A stretch of DNA of 64,000 bases from Blastocatellia bacterium (GCA_035275065.1 DATENM010000046.1:181218-245217), one strand, 5' to 3'; shown: positions 1 to 8,641, counted from the stretch's first letter. The notes: a model not told the origin generated them from the sequence alone. A program made the numbers and translations.

Positions 1-1020
1 TGCGAGCACAAATACCAGAGATGCGCTCGCCACGGGTCGCCTAAGTGGGTTGCGCTCCCTGCGGCGGGCGAGAAAAGGTAGTAATAAGATTGTCCCGAAA
101 AGAACTGCCGGTAGCAACACCGTGGGTATCAGGGAAAGCTTTCCGGGGAAATACTTCAACAGCTCGAACAGAGGTAGGAAGTACCAGGGCGGCCTCGCCA
201 GGAAGTCCGTCGTCGGGTCGGCCTGTGGGCCCAGCTTCGCCGGCATGTACTCGGCGACTGCCACCAGGACAATGAAGACGGCCAGGATGAAGAGTGAATC
301 CTTGAATAACTGCTTCGGGTAAAAGCGATCCACGCGGTCATCGTCTCTATGATGGAATGGCCCGGCCGGCCCTACGCGCCTGAACAGGTACAGGTGGAGC
401 AGGACCAGGAGCGCGAGCGCGAGCGGAAGCAGAAAGGTATGCGTCATAAAGAAGCGCGAAAGCGTAAGTGATGTTATCTCGGTCCCGCCGAGCATAATGC
501 GTTGCGTGGCCGCACCAGCGACGGGCATTTCGCCTACGATTGACGTACCTACCTTCGTGCCGAAATACGCCTCCTGATCCCAAGGTAGCAGGTAGCCGGT
601 GAAGGCGAAACCCAGAACCAGGAGCAGAAGGACTCCTCCGACTACCCAAACCAACTCGCGTTTTCCTTTGTAAGCGCCGAAGAGGAAAGTCTGCGCGACG
701 TGGGCGACGATGACAATGATCATCACGCTAGCGCCGTAGTAGTGCAGTCCCCGAATCAGCGCGCCGCCGGGGACCGCCTTTTGAATGTAGGCGACGCTCG
801 CATGGGCATGGTCTGCGCTCGGCACATAGTACATCGCGAGGAACACCCCCGTGATGGCCTGAAGCACAAACAGGAAGACTAACGTGCTCCCGAACACGTA
901 CGCCCAGCGAGCGCCGCCGCGTATTGGCTCGTCGAGTATCTTACGGACTTGACCCCGCAGTCCGGCACGCTCGTCGAGCCAATCATATAATCGTGCCCTC
1001 GGCGATTTCTTCTCACTCAT
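1..1020 (-). CDS. Cytochrome b of a bc1/b6f-type quinol oxidoreductase, C-terminus cut by window edge
   Basis: Reading the minus strand from an ATG at 1020 gives 340 codons open to the left edge. The protein begins MSEKKSPRARLYDW and has the hydrophobic helices of a fused cytochrome b. Helix B carries GLHYYG and AHV with a His-x13-His pair, and helix D carries THTFLL and LLHLYLF with a His-x14-His pair, the spacing typical of b6-type proteins. These are the two heme b ligand pairs. The Qo-site motif, usually PEWY, reads PPWY here, followed by FLPLFELLKYFPG. Family knowledge: the protein oxidises quinol in the membrane and passes electrons to the Rieske protein. It follows the Rieske gene by 1 bp, so the two are co-transcribed, probably from the sigma-54 promoter at 1590-1605. 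Confidence 0.93.
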   Translation of the reverse strand, partial: MSEKKSPRARLYDWLDERAGLRGQVRKILDEPIRGGARWAYVFGSTLVFLFVLQAITGVFLAMYYVPSADHAHASVAYIQKAVPGGALIRGLHYYGASVMIIVIVAHVAQTFLFGAYKGKRELVWVVGGVLLLLVLGFAFTGYLLPWDQEAYFGTKVGTSIVGEMPVAGAATQRIMLGGTEITSLTLSRFFMTHTFLLPLALALLVLLHLYLFRRVGPAGPFHHRDDDRVDRFYPKQLFKDSLFILAVFIVLVAVAEYMPAKLGPQADPTTDFLARPPWYFLPLFELLKYFPGKLSLIPTVLLPAVLFGTILLLPFLARRRERNPLRRPVASASLVFVLA

Positions 1021-1021
1021 C

Positions 1022-1570
1022 TCAGCGCACCTCTTCCTTCTGAGGCACGCCCTGCCTGAAGTACTGGTATTTGACTTTTAGCAGGTCTCCTTCAACGCGG
1101 GTCTCCAACGTGTCCATCCCGCGCGGCGTCGGCCCGGCAAGCCTCTCCCCTAGGCCGTCCCAGGCGCTGCCGTGGCAAGGGCAGATGAACCCTTTGGCCG
1201 CCTCGTTGATCGTGCAACCGAGGTGCGGGCAGATGGCAGAAAACGCCGTAATGCTGTCGCCCTTTTTTATTACCCACACCAACTGCTGAGAATTGAAGCG
1301 TGCCCACCCCGCCGTCCTGGAGACGACGACATTGCGCTTGACCGGCTTCTCTTCGGGGATGTCTTCCACGAGCCCCACCTCGGCCCATTCGGACGCGTCC
1401 GCAGGCGAGAGCGCAGGCGCGATACTGTAACGGCCGATCGTAACGCCGAGCACCAGACTAATGCCGGAGATGATCAGCCCGATGACATAACCAAGAAAGG
1501 ACCGGCGCCCAGCGGATTCAGACGCTAGGGTATTGGACTCCGAAGAATGGCTATTCTGTTCTAAGCTCAT
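1022..1570 (-). CDS. Rieske iron-sulfur protein of the bc complex
   Basis: A 182-residue membrane-anchored Rieske protein. GRRSFLG at residues 21-27 followed by a hydrophobic helix (about 27-47) is a Tat-type signal anchor. The [2Fe-2S] ligands are in CPHLGC (114-119) and CPCHGS (130-135). The frame stays open up to 1639, but the near-perfect -24/-12 promoter at 1590-1605 lies inside that extension, so the ATG at 1570, preceded by AGAAG, is chosen. The predicted leader is then only about 8 nt. The product transfers electrons from quinol to a cytochrome c on the outer face of the membrane. It is tightly coupled to the cytochrome b gene downstream; a cytochrome c gene lies just upstream at 1788-2486. 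Confidence 0.93.
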   Translation of the reverse strand: MSLEQNSHSSESNTLASESAGRRSFLGYVIGLIISGISLVLGVTIGRYSIAPALSPADASEWAEVGLVEDIPEEKPVKRNVVVSRTAGWARFNSQQLVWVIKKGDSITAFSAICPHLGCTINEAAKGFICPCHGSAWDGLGERLAGPTPRGMDTLETRVEGDLLKVKYQYFRQGVPQKEEVR

Positions 1571-1589
1571 TTGCTTCTTTTCATCTGCC

Positions 1590-1605
1590 GCAAGCAGAGT
1601 GCCAA
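1590..1605 (-). promoter_or_regulatory. Sigma-54 (-24/-12) promoter for the Rieske/cytochrome b operon
   Basis: On the minus strand the sequence is TTGGCACTCTGCTTGC, against the sigma-54 consensus TTGGCAC-N5-TTGC. The invariant GG and GC are exactly 10 bp apart. The predicted start point is near 1578, just before the ATG at 1570. A palindrome matching a sigma-54 activator site lies about 106 bp upstream (1700-1717), and a sigma-54 activator is encoded at 9644-11008. Confidence 0.8.
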
Positions 1606-1699
1606 TGAACAGGCCCTGCGTCGCACATGGATTGAGCAATGCAATGCGTTCAAATGATCGCTACGGAAGGGTAGGCTCAGAGGCTTATTCAAAGGTCGG

Positions 1700-1717
1700 C
1701 TGTTGGATTTCCAGCAG
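1700..1717. promoter_or_regulatory. Putative upstream activator site (copy 1)
   Basis: CTGTTGGATTTCCAGCAG is an 8-2-8 inverted repeat with one mismatch. A perfect version, CTGTTGGATTTCCAACAG, is at 9479-9496. Both lie about 106-111 bp upstream of -24/-12 promoter matches, the usual place for NtrC-type activator binding. The likely ligand is the activator encoded at 9644-11008 (inference). Confidence 0.6.
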
Positions 1718-1787
1718 CCGTGTGCCATATAGCGCATCACAACAAACAATTTAATGGCAGCGTAGAATGTGGCCGCGACCGGGATGG

Positions 1788-2486
1788 TTACGGTTGTGGG
1801 TGTTCGTGTGGCTTCGCCCCTGGTCCGTGTGTGTGAGGCTTCATCTTCGGCTTTGCCGCGTCGGGCTTGGCATGATTTTCATTGCCGACGCTTTTCTTTT
1901 CGTCATTCTTGTGGTCGCCCTTTTCTTCACCACTGTGATTGTTTCCCCCGCCCGTCTCCTCGCCCGCCTGCCCGGCCACTTCTTTCATGCAGTCCAACTC
2001 TTCGGGCGTAAGCTGGGGCAGATGACGGATGAAGGCGACTAAATCCCAGATTGACTCAGGGGTGTCTTCGCCCTCCCATGCCGGCATCCCCGTTAACCGA
2101 ACGCCGTTAGAAATGATGTAGAACAACTCACCATCCGCCTTCTGTTGCGTCTCCCCTTGCGTCATATCGGGGACCGGCGGATACATGCGCTGGCCGATGG
2201 TCGTTTGCCCCTTGCCATCTATCCCGTGACAGACCGAACAGTGCTCGACGAAATGCTCGCGGGCCTCTGCCATACTCTCTTCAGTGATCGCGTTGGGATT
2301 CTTTAATGACATCGCGTCAGAAGGAGTGGAGACGCGTCGCGCGTGCATGGCCATGGTCTTCTCAAGCCAGGAAGGTTTCTCTCTCGCGGAAAACCTGTGC
2401 GTCCGCAAGAAGATTTCACCCGCAATGACTTCAATCAGGAATAGGGCAAAGATGGTGATGACTACAATCTTTATTGTTCTCTTCAT
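1788..2486 (-). CDS. Membrane-anchored cytochrome c with His-rich C-terminal tail
   Basis: 232 residues. An N-terminal helix (about 6-26) anchors the protein or serves as a signal. One class I heme c site, CSVCHG, has Cys83, Cys86 and His87, and the probable axial Met134 lies in GMPAWEG. The last ~55 residues are charged and His-rich (GDHKND, HTHGPGAKPHEHPQP) and could bind metal. The gene starts 20 bp after the CopA stop codon, so it is the last gene of the CsoR-controlled copper operon, and it precedes the Rieske/cytochrome b pair. It could be the electron acceptor of that complex or a copper-linked redox carrier; the sequence does not decide. Its heme domain resembles those at 6611-7069 and 16665-18773. 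Confidence 0.88.
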   Translation of the reverse strand: MKRTIKIVVITIFALFLIEVIAGEIFLRTHRFSAREKPSWLEKTMAMHARRVSTPSDAMSLKNPNAITEESMAEAREHFVEHCSVCHGIDGKGQTTIGQRMYPPVPDMTQGETQQKADGELFYIISNGVRLTGMPAWEGEDTPESIWDLVAFIRHLPQLTPEELDCMKEVAGQAGEETGGGNNHSGEEKGDHKNDEKKSVGNENHAKPDAAKPKMKPHTHGPGAKPHEHPQP

Positions 2487-2505
2487 CGATCCCTTACTCC
2501 TATCC

Positions 2506-4998
2506 TTAAAGCTCTACCCTGCGCAGCCGCAACGAATTGCCGATGACTGATACCGAACTGACACTCATGGCGGCGCTCGCGATCATCGGGCTTAACAACA
2601 ACCCTAAGACCGGGTAGAGCACGCCCGCCGCTATGGGCACGCCGAGCGCGTTGTAGATGAACGCAAAAAAGAGATTCTGTCTGATGTTGCGCATCGTGGC
2701 CCGGCTCAACCTGCGGGCCCGGACGATGCCGCGAAGGTCTCCTTTGATCAACGTGACGCCGGCGCTTTCTATTGCAACGTCCGTGCCGGTGCCCATGGCG
2801 ATGCCGACATGGGCTTGCGCTAGGGCCGGGGCGTCATTGATGCCGTCGCCGGCCATGGCAACCGTCCGCCCTTGAGCCTGTAGGCGCTTCACCACGCCGC
2901 CCTTCTGTTCGGGCAGGACGTCGGCTTCCACCTCGTCAATTCCAAGCTTCCGGGCGACGGCCTCGGCGGTGGTCCGGTTATCGCCTGTCAGCATGACGAT
3001 GCGGATGCCCTCTTCGTGCAGCGCCTTCAAGGCTTCGTGAGTAGACTCTTTGATGGGGTCAGCGACGCCAAGCAGACCGGCTGGCCGGTTGTCGATGGCA
3101 ACGAACATCACGGTCGCGCCGTCTTTGCGCAAAGCCTCTGCCTCCCCCATCAAGCCGTCTGATTTGATATTCAATTGCTCGAGCAGCTTGACGTTGCCGA
3201 GCGCGACCATGCGCCCTTCCACCTTTCCGACAACGCCCTTCCCGGTTATAGATTGAAACTCTTCGGCCTCAGTCAATGTCACGCCTCTCTCCTGTGCGCC
3301 GGCGACGATGGCCGCGGCCAGCGGGTGTTCGCTTCCGCGTTCGAGGCTCGCCGCCAAGCGAAGTAGCTCTGTCTCGCCGGTCCCGTTCGACGGCACGACC
3401 GAGGTGAGGCGCGGCTTGCCTTCGGTCAGCGTGCCGGTCTTGTCCACGATGAGTGTGTCTATCTTCTCCAGGACTTCAAGCGCCTCGGCGTTTTTAATGA
3501 GCACGCCGGCCGTGGCCCCGCGACCGGTCCCGACCATGATGGACATCGGCGTCGCAAGCCCCAGCGCACAGGGGCAGGCGATGATGAGGACGGCGACGGC
3601 ATTGACGATGGCGTGAGCCAGGCGCGGCTCCGGACCGACGAGGCTCCACACGATGAAGGTGAGCACGGCGCTCACGATGACGGCAGGCACGAAGTACGAA
3701 GAGACGACGTCGGCGAGGCGCTGAATGGGCGCGCGGCTGCGCTGGGCTTCGCTCACCATGCGCACAATCTGGGCGAGAAGCGTATCGCTGCCGACCCGCT
3801 CCGCTTGCATAATAAAGCCTCCCGTCCCGTTCACGGTGCCGCCGGTGACTTTGTCACCTTTGCTCTTTTCTACGGGGATGGGTTCACCCGTGACCATAGA
3901 TTCATCAACTGAGCTTGCGCCTTCGAGAATCACTCCATCCACAGGAATCTTCTCTCCGGGGCGAACCCGCAGCCGGTCTCCGGGCTTGATGCTGTCGAGC
4001 GAGACTTCTTCCTCCGTCCCGTCTTCGCGGATGACTCTGGCTGTCTTCGGGGCTAGCCCCAGTAAGGCTTTGATGGCGCTACTTGTCTGGCTGCGCGCGC
4101 GTAGTTCGAGGACCTGACCCAGGAGCACTAAAACGACGATTACCGCCGAGACCTCAAAATAGACACCCACCTCGTCGCCGTGAGTGCGGAAAGAAGCAGG
4201 GAAGATGGTCGGGAAGAAAGTGGCGACTACACTGTACCAGTAGGCGACTCCCGTACCGAGGGCGATTAGGGTGAACATGTTGAGGCTGCGGTTGATGACT
4301 GAGGCCCAGCCGCGCTGGAAGAACGGCCATCCCCCCCAGAGCACTACGGGTGTGGCAAGAGCCAACTGAATGTACTTGAGCAGTCGCATCGAGACGGCGT
4401 GTTGCACGGGCTGACCGGGTATCAGGTCTGACATGGCGACCAGTAGCAGCGGAACGGTCAGGATCAAGCCGATCTTGAACCTGCGCGTCATATCGATCAG
4501 TTCCTCATTCGCCTCTTCGCCGGTGACGGTTCTGGGTTCCAGAGCCATCCCGCAGATCGGACAAAAGCCCGGCTCATCGCGCACAATCTCCGGGTGCATC
4601 GGGCAGGTGTACTCCGTCTTTGCCGCCTTCAGGGAGATTTCCACCGGCTCTAAAGCCATGCCGCATTTCGGGCAGGAACCCGGCCCTTGATTCTTGACCT
4701 CCGGGTGCATCGGACAGGTGTATAGATCCCCCTTCTCAGCCGCATGAGGCGGCGCAGGCCGCGCTGAAGCCACACCTGATTTTGCAGACGCCTTCAGATA
4801 CCTGGATGGATCAGCCTCGAACTTTTCCTGACAGGTCTTACTGCAAAAGAAATATGCCTTCCCGCCGTACTGAGAGGAGCCGGCGGAGGTCTCCGGGTTT
4901 ATCTGCATCCCGCAGACGGGGTCTGTTACGAGCGCGACACTCTCATTTGCGGTCGAGTCGCCACTTCTTACATCCACATTCGTTTTCTTTCCGCTCAT
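2506..4998 (-). CDS. copA: Copper-exporting P1B-type ATPase with N-terminal YHS and two heavy-metal-binding domains
   Basis: 830 residues. In order: YHS domain (about 28-68, with CGM, FFCSKTC), two short heavy-metal-binding domains with the CPMHPE...CP.CGMALEP pattern (93-117 and 130-154), eight predicted membrane helices, TGEP actuator loop (370-373), metal-site CPC (475-477), phosphorylation site DKTGTLTEG starting at Asp519, HP motif (SEHPLA) and [10 protein letters not shown]. This is the Cu(I)/Ag(I) exporter type in the inner membrane, pumping copper to the periplasm with ATP. The usual CxxC HMA domain is replaced by YHS and the two CPMHP modules. The start has AAGGAG upstream. It sits between a 145-aa unknown gene and a cytochrome c gene, divergent from csoR. 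Confidence 0.95.
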   Translation of the reverse strand: MSGKKTNVDVRSGDSTANESVALVTDPVCGMQINPETSAGSSQYGGKAYFFCSKTCQEKFEADPSRYLKASAKSGVASARPAPPHAAEKGDLYTCPMHPEVKNQGPGSCPKCGMALEPVEISLKAAKTEYTCPMHPEIVRDEPGFCPICGMALEPRTVTGEEANEELIDMTRRFKIGLILTVPLLLVAMSDLIPGQPVQHAVSMRLLKYIQLALATPVVLWGGWPFFQRGWASVINRSLNMFTLIALGTGVAYWYSVVATFFPTIFPASFRTHGDEVGVYFEVSAVIVVLVLLGQVLELRARSQTSSAIKALLGLAPKTARVIREDGTEEEVSLDSIKPGDRLRVRPGEKIPVDGVILEGASSVDESMVTGEPIPVEKSKGDKVTGGTVNGTGGFIMQAERVGSDTLLAQIVRMVSEAQRSRAPIQRLADVVSSYFVPAVIVSAVLTFIVWSLVGPEPRLAHAIVNAVAVLIIACPCALGLATPMSIMVGTGRGATAGVLIKNAEALEVLEKIDTLIVDKTGTLTEGKPRLTSVVPSNGTGETELLRLAASLERGSEHPLAAAIVAGAQERGVTLTEAEEFQSITGKGVVGKVEGRMVALGNVKLLEQLNIKSDGLMGEAEALRKDGATVMFVAIDNRPAGLLGVADPIKESTHEALKALHEEGIRIVMLTGDNRTTAEAVARKLGIDEVEADVLPEQKGGVVKRLQAQGRTVAMAGDGINDAPALAQAHVGIAMGTGTDVAIESAGVTLIKGDLRGIVRARRLSRATMRNIRQNLFFAFIYNALGVPIAAGVLYPVLGLLLSPMIASAAMSVSSVSVIGNSLRLRRVEL

Positions 4999-5146
4999 CG
5001 AACCACTCCTTTTGCCATGCTATAGTTCCGAAGCATGCGAGATCAGACATAGGGTCTGACGGTCGTCTCTTTGTCACGCGACACGTACTCACCTTAATAT
5101 TCGTCTTAACCTGGCATTCGCTCAAGGCGGGTGTATAGAGGAAGCC

Positions 5147-5584
5147 TCATTCAGAAGCATCTCCCGGCTCCAGCAGCGCGTCGATGTCGGCCTGCGCTGG
5201 CCAACTGATCTTATCCGTGCCGCCCAGTATCCAGCCGTGGTTGTTAAGCTGGTCGGGCGGGGTTCCCCATGTCGGCCTCACCATTTCGAGGTAGCGCACG
5301 GCACCCTCGCCTAACCCTTCGGGCTGCGTGAGGATCATCGGGCCGTGTTTGCCCAGGTGCGAAAGCAGCGAGCCGGTCACCGCCTGCTGCCAGTCATCCG
5401 GATTTACAAAAGTGAAGTTGTGCCCTGCCTCGGCGATGCCCCAGCCGAAATTACGCGACCAGTAACCGATCCAGTACCCCTGGTTCAAGCCTGAGTCTCT
5501 GAACCCTGCGAACGTGACGCTAATCTCATAGGCGCCGTGGCCTGGGACACGTTGCACATGACCGTAGTCTAGCCCGCGTATCAT
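5147..5584 (-). CDS. Hypothetical protein in the copper operon
   Basis: 145 residues, not recognised. The protein is soluble-looking, without a signal peptide, and rich in Gly, Trp and Tyr (GYWIGYWSRNFGWGIAEAGH). It has few Cys or Met residues but several His. Its ATG overlaps the stop of the YHS gene in an ATGA arrangement (5581-5584), which indicates translational coupling. It is followed by copA after about 150 bp. A copper-related role is inferred only from the operon. Confidence 0.6.
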   Translation of the reverse strand: MIRGLDYGHVQRVPGHGAYEISVTFAGFRDSGLNQGYWIGYWSRNFGWGIAEAGHNFTFVNPDDWQQAVTGSLLSHLGKHGPMILTQPEGLGEGAVRYLEMVRPTWGTPPDQLNNHGWILGGTDKISWPAQADIDALLEPGDASE

Positions 5585-5739
5585 TCATTGCTTTGAGCAT
5601 ATTGCTCAGGGTTTTGATCGAATTTTGACTTGCAGCTCTGGCTGCAAAAGTAATAGCTCTGCCCTCGGTGCTGCGATTGTCCCGCTGCGTTCTGCTCATC
5701 AACCTGCATGCCGCAGCCAGGGTCAGTTTGAGTCGCCAT
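5581..5739 (-). CDS. Small YHS-domain protein
   Basis: 52 residues, essentially one YHS domain: DPGCGMQVDEQNAAG then SYYFCSQSCKSKFDQNPEQY. The Cys of CGM and the CSQSC pair are candidate metal ligands. It closely resembles the YHS domain at the N-terminus of the CopA encoded downstream and could be a soluble copper carrier for it (inference). The start at 5739 is chosen because GAGGAGAGAG lies just upstream; the frame continues open to 6012, but that extension would cross the promoter and operator region. It is the first gene of the minus-strand copper operon. Confidence 0.8.
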   Translation of the reverse strand: MATQTDPGCGMQVDEQNAAGQSQHRGQSYYFCSQSCKSKFDQNPEQYAQSNE

Positions 5740-5927
5740 TGCTTTTACTCTCTCCTCGTGTAGACTAAAGCCGGGTCGCAAGAGCGACGGCGTGTTTGGG
5801 TGGATCCTTCTCGAGTGAGATAGGCGTCCAGGAAACCGGACAACTGGCAGAAGGCTTTCTGAGTGAGGTCGATTTCGCCTACAGCAAAAGTCCGCCCCGT
5901 GCCTTGCTGTAGCGTCACACAAAAAAG

Positions 5928-5950
5928 AGTATACCCTAGTGGGGTATAAT
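5928..5950. promoter_or_regulatory. CsoR-type operator with divergent overlapping -10 elements
   Basis: TATACCCTAGTGGGGTATA at 5930-5948 is a perfect 7-5-7 inverted repeat of the kind CsoR proteins bind (core ATACC-N7-GGTAT). A minus-strand -10 (TATACT, 5928-5933) faces the YHS/copA operon and a plus-strand -10 (TATAAT, 5945-5950) faces csoR. Binding by CsoR would block both. A second site with the same core and spacing is at 19427-19443. Confidence 0.75.
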
Positions 5951-6045
5951 TGAATGCTACCCGATGCCCTGGCGGTATGCAACTCTGAAAAGCCGTTGCG
6001 CCTCTCATTCAAGAGCCGGGACTCTTTTCACGGTAGGTCATTTGA

Positions 6046-6089
6046 GGCGGCGGAATGAGGTAAGCATCCCGCCGCCAACGTTGGCGGCG
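6046..6089 (+). other. Two mutually exclusive GC hairpins in the csoR leader
   Basis: GGCGGCGG (6046-6053) can pair with CCGCCGCC (6069-6076), while the second segment is also part of the perfect 20-bp palindrome CGCCGCCAACGTTGGCGGCG (6070-6089). The two stems share bases, so only one can form. No U-run follows, so a plain terminator is unlikely. The element lies in the ~200-nt leader between the csoR -10 and its ATG. Confidence 0.35.
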
Positions 6090-6158
6090 TTCCATCAGTG
6101 CGATGTGGTGACCGCCGCCATTCGCCACCCCCTTTGCGGAAAGGAAGCAGCAAACTCA

Positions 6159-6479
6159 ATGACTCGTTCTATCAAATCTCGAAAGGGCAAGAAGCCCACG
6201 GCCCACAAGCCGGTTGACCACCTGAAGCAGTTACCGCGACTGCGCCGCATAGAAGGCCAAGTGCGCGGCCTACAGCAGATGGTGGCCGACGAGCGCTATT
6301 GCATCGACATTGTTCACCAGATCAACGCCATCATCGCGGCGCTGCGTCGCGTCGAGGGCGATATGCTTAGCGACCATGTCGCGGCATGCGCTGAGTCTGC
6401 TCTCAACAGCCAGTGTAAGCCAGCCGAAGCCCGGCGACTGGCCGAAGAGGTCGGGCGTGTGCTGACACGTTTGCGTTGA
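6159..6479 (+). CDS. csoR: CsoR-family copper-sensing repressor
   Basis: 106 residues of the all-helical CsoR/FrmR (DUF156) family with an extra basic N-terminal tail of ~20 residues. The Cu(I) ligand set of CsoR is complete: Cys48 (RYCIDI), His73 and Cys77 (HVAAC, His-x3-Cys). This argues for copper rather than formaldehyde or sulfide sensing. The family represses by binding a GC-rich dyad and releases it on Cu(I) binding. The start at 6159 follows GGAAAGGAAG; an upstream in-frame start at 5964 lacks similarity to the family. The gene is divergent from the YHS/copA operon across the operator at 5930-5948. Confidence 0.92.
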   Translation: MTRSIKSRKGKKPTAHKPVDHLKQLPRLRRIEGQVRGLQQMVADERYCIDIVHQINAIIAALRRVEGDMLSDHVAACAESALNSQCKPAEARRLAEEVGRVLTRLR

Positions 6480-6610
6480 CCCTTTCATCCAGTCACCGGG
6501 CGCGCTGCGTATGGCTTCATATGATGACGGGCAAAAGCGTCAAAGCTTTGCTCCATAGCTGCCTTCGGTCTTTCAGCGCCCCGTCGCACACGGCAACGTG
6601 CCGGCACCGG

Positions 6611-7069
6611 CTACTCGCCGCCGGTCCCATGCGGGTGTTCGCCCAGAAGGTGCTTGACGTATAGCGTCATTTGCCACCGCTCGTTAGTTCCTGCTTTGGC
6701 CTTAAAGGCGGGCATGCCGCTCTTCTTGATGCCGTTGGTGATGACCCAGTAGATTTCGCCATCCGTTCTCTCGTGCAGCGCCGTCAGGTCAGCCGGCTTG
6801 ATCTTCATTCCTGCGGCAACATCGGTTTGCGCTTTGCCATCCTGGCCATGGCACGAAGCGCAGTTCTTATTGTAAAGCGCGCGCCCTTTGTCGATGTTGT
6901 CATCTGTCGCGGTCAGCGGGTTCTTGAGCTTCTTGGCGCTGGCCGGCGCATGCGAGTGCTCATGCGGATCATGGGCAAGGGCGATTGCCTTAGGGCCGGA
7001 GGCCCACATGGCCGCCAGCAGGCCAGTGACGATCGCCATTGTAAGCATCTTGGTTTTCCGGGACATCAC
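6611..7069 (-). CDS. Periplasmic cytochrome c
   Basis: 152 residues: signal peptide (about 1-32), a His-rich stretch (HDPHEHSH), then one heme c domain with CASCHG (Cys70, Cys73, His74) and probable axial Met119 in GMPAF. The segment DGEIYWVITNGIKKSGMPAF matches the equivalent stretch in the cytochromes at 1788-2486 and 16665-18773, so the three domains form one local family. AAAGGAGG precedes the start. It is convergent with csoR and is followed upstream by a Met/His-rich exported protein gene. A role as a soluble carrier between the bc complex and an oxidase is plausible but unproven. Confidence 0.88.
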   Translation of the reverse strand: MMSRKTKMLTMAIVTGLLAAMWASGPKAIALAHDPHEHSHAPASAKKLKNPLTATDDNIDKGRALYNKNCASCHGQDGKAQTDVAAGMKIKPADLTALHERTDGEIYWVITNGIKKSGMPAFKAKAGTNERWQMTLYVKHLLGEHPHGTGGE

Positions 7070-7235
7070 GATTCATCCCTCCTTTGTCTGAGCAGCATCT
7101 ACCTGAATACATCACGCATCGCTCCGTCTCGGAGCCGCACGCTGCTACCTGTAAGGACGCGTCTCCAGCCCCTGGCAATACCTTGCTGCCGCGCGAGTCC
7201 ACTGCCCTCGCCAGGCAACACCGCCGCGTGTTCGA

Positions 7236-7775
7236 TTACATCTTGTGTTCATGGCCGCTCTGGGCGCCGGCCATTTCATCAGCGTGTTTGTGAATCTCGG
7301 CAGCATGGTCCGCAATGCTCCTGGCGTTGAGCGTATCTGCCTGCACATCTCGCTCCAACGCGGTCAGGTGCTGTTTAATGGCAGTGACGTGCGCGTCAGC
7401 CCCCTGCATCATGCTCAGGTGAGATTGCATATCGCCGCCCATGCCATTCATGTGCTCTTGCATGTGCTGCTGCATCGCGTCGAAGCTCCGCCTGATTTCA
7501 GCCGTCGCCGCGCGGGCGAGGTCGGCGTCTACCGAATTCGATTTACCGGCCTGCTCGTGCAGGACTGCCGCGAAGGAACTGATGTTGCGCGCGTAAGCCA
7601 TCGCCAGCAGGTGGTGAGGGCCGTTCATCATCGCCGACATATCCGCCGGCTTGCCGCTTTGGGCCGGGGGCTTTTGCCCGCCATGCTGATGTTCATGTTG
7701 CGCCATCGCGCTGACCACACTCACAAATGCAAATGTGATGATTGCCAAAACTGTTGAGTACACCCTTGCCTTCAT
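7236..7775 (-). CDS. Exported Met/His-rich helical protein, probable periplasmic metal binder
   Basis: 179 residues with a signal peptide (cleavage after about residue 25), then HEHQHGG, a predicted helical bundle with many Met and His (MMNGPHH, MQQHMQEHMNGMGGDM, HLSMMQGADAH) and a C-terminal GHEHKM. I do not recognise a named family. The composition and neighbours suggest periplasmic Cu(I)/Ag(I) binding (inference). GGGAGAAG precedes the start. A short palindrome at 7797-7810, directly upstream, resembles a TetR-type operator. Confidence 0.65.
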   Translation of the reverse strand: MKARVYSTVLAIITFAFVSVVSAMAQHEHQHGGQKPPAQSGKPADMSAMMNGPHHLLAMAYARNISSFAAVLHEQAGKSNSVDADLARAATAEIRRSFDAMQQHMQEHMNGMGGDMQSHLSMMQGADAHVTAIKQHLTALERDVQADTLNARSIADHAAEIHKHADEMAGAQSGHEHKM

Positions 7776-7796
7776 ACTTCTTCTCCCTTCGAATCA

Positions 7797-7810
7797 ATTC
7801 ATAAACGAAT
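7797..7810. promoter_or_regulatory. Short palindrome resembling the TetR operator at 52778
   Basis: ATTCATAAACGAAT: arms ATTC/GAAT around ATAAAC, 22 bp upstream of the Met/His-rich protein gene. The 12-bp core TTCATAAACGAA is identical to that in the inverted repeat before the tetR region (52778-52795). Confidence 0.35.
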
Positions 7811-7979
7811 AAAGTTTAAGGTCCGTTTGTCCATCACTCTTACGGCCCCGTTTGTTCGATTAACTCGCTTGATTGTTCCGTCACCTTTCTCTGGTCTCGT
7901 CCTGACGATCAACTCAGCGTTCCAAGATCAAGTCCGTGTTTCCGATGATCGGCTGTCATCGCGACCGGGCTTCGTAGCC

Positions 7980-8507
7980 TCACCCCTTCTTAGGCGGTGG
8001 CGAGTCAGCCGGCGTGCGGCGCGGGCTGCTCGAATGCCAGTGCACGATCAGCCAGCGCCCCGCTCTCTTTTCTAGAACCGCTGTGCCCAGACCTTCCCCC
8101 TCGACATGCCGCTCTTTTAGATCAGCCGAGATCGTATATTTGAACGTCGCCCAAGCCGAGTCGCCTGCCACGCGGATTTTAATGTTGCTGAGGGCATATT
8201 TCGTGTTCTTCAGTTCTGCCATCTCCGGCACAAGGTGATGATCCCGATAGTCCGCCCAGCCGTAGTTTGCGTGCCCGCTCTCAAAGACGGTGACCGATTC
8301 GTCCTGCGCCCACACCTTACTCACCCTGGCGATGTCGTTGCGCTCAAACCCTGCCGCGTTCTCGACCAGCGCCGCTCGCACGGCTGACTCATCATCCGTC
8401 CGAGTTGATGCGGTGAGCGCGAAAGCAGTCGTCGCCATTGCGATCATCGAAACGGTAAACCTGAACAGGGTGGTCAGCGAGATGGTTTTACCCGTCGAGT
8501 TATTCAT
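7980..8507 (-). CDS. Exported SnoaL-like/DUF4440 (NTF2-fold) protein
   Basis: 175 residues: hydrophobic signal (about 9-33) followed by an NTF2-like domain with the usual pattern for DUF4440/SnoaL-like proteins (AVRAALVENAAGFERNDIARV, then WAQDESVTVFESG, WADYRDHHL and a C-terminal GRWLIVHWHSSS). Catalytic function is unknown for most members. The ATG at 8507 is preferred over 8531 because GGAGAAGGGG directly precedes it. A weaker -24/-12 match (TTGGCGTAGGCATCGC) is at 8546-8561 on the same strand. Confidence 0.75.
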   Translation of the reverse strand: MNNSTGKTISLTTLFRFTVSMIAMATTAFALTASTRTDDESAVRAALVENAAGFERNDIARVSKVWAQDESVTVFESGHANYGWADYRDHHLVPEMAELKNTKYALSNIKIRVAGDSAWATFKYTISADLKERHVEGEGLGTAVLEKRAGRWLIVHWHSSSPRRTPADSPPPKKG

Positions 8508-8641
8508 ACCCCTTCTCCATAGGCCGCGCATCTTCGGCCATTGCCGCGATGCCTACGCCAACATATTCTCTGCGAGGTGGCATGAGCTGGCACCATAACC
8601 TGCGTTGGGAAGAATTGACATCGCTTGTGGTGATCCATCGC

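Noticed and set aside
1571..1639. Longer Rieske protein starting at 1639
   Set aside because: The extension covers the sigma-54 promoter and has no Rieske-like sequence; the start at 1570 is preferred.
8546..8561. A third -24/-12-like sequence (TTGGCGTAGGCATCGC) before the SnoaL-like gene
   Set aside because: The -12 part is poor (ATCGC) and no copy of the activator palindrome lies about 100 bp upstream, so it is not counted in the sigma-54 regulon.
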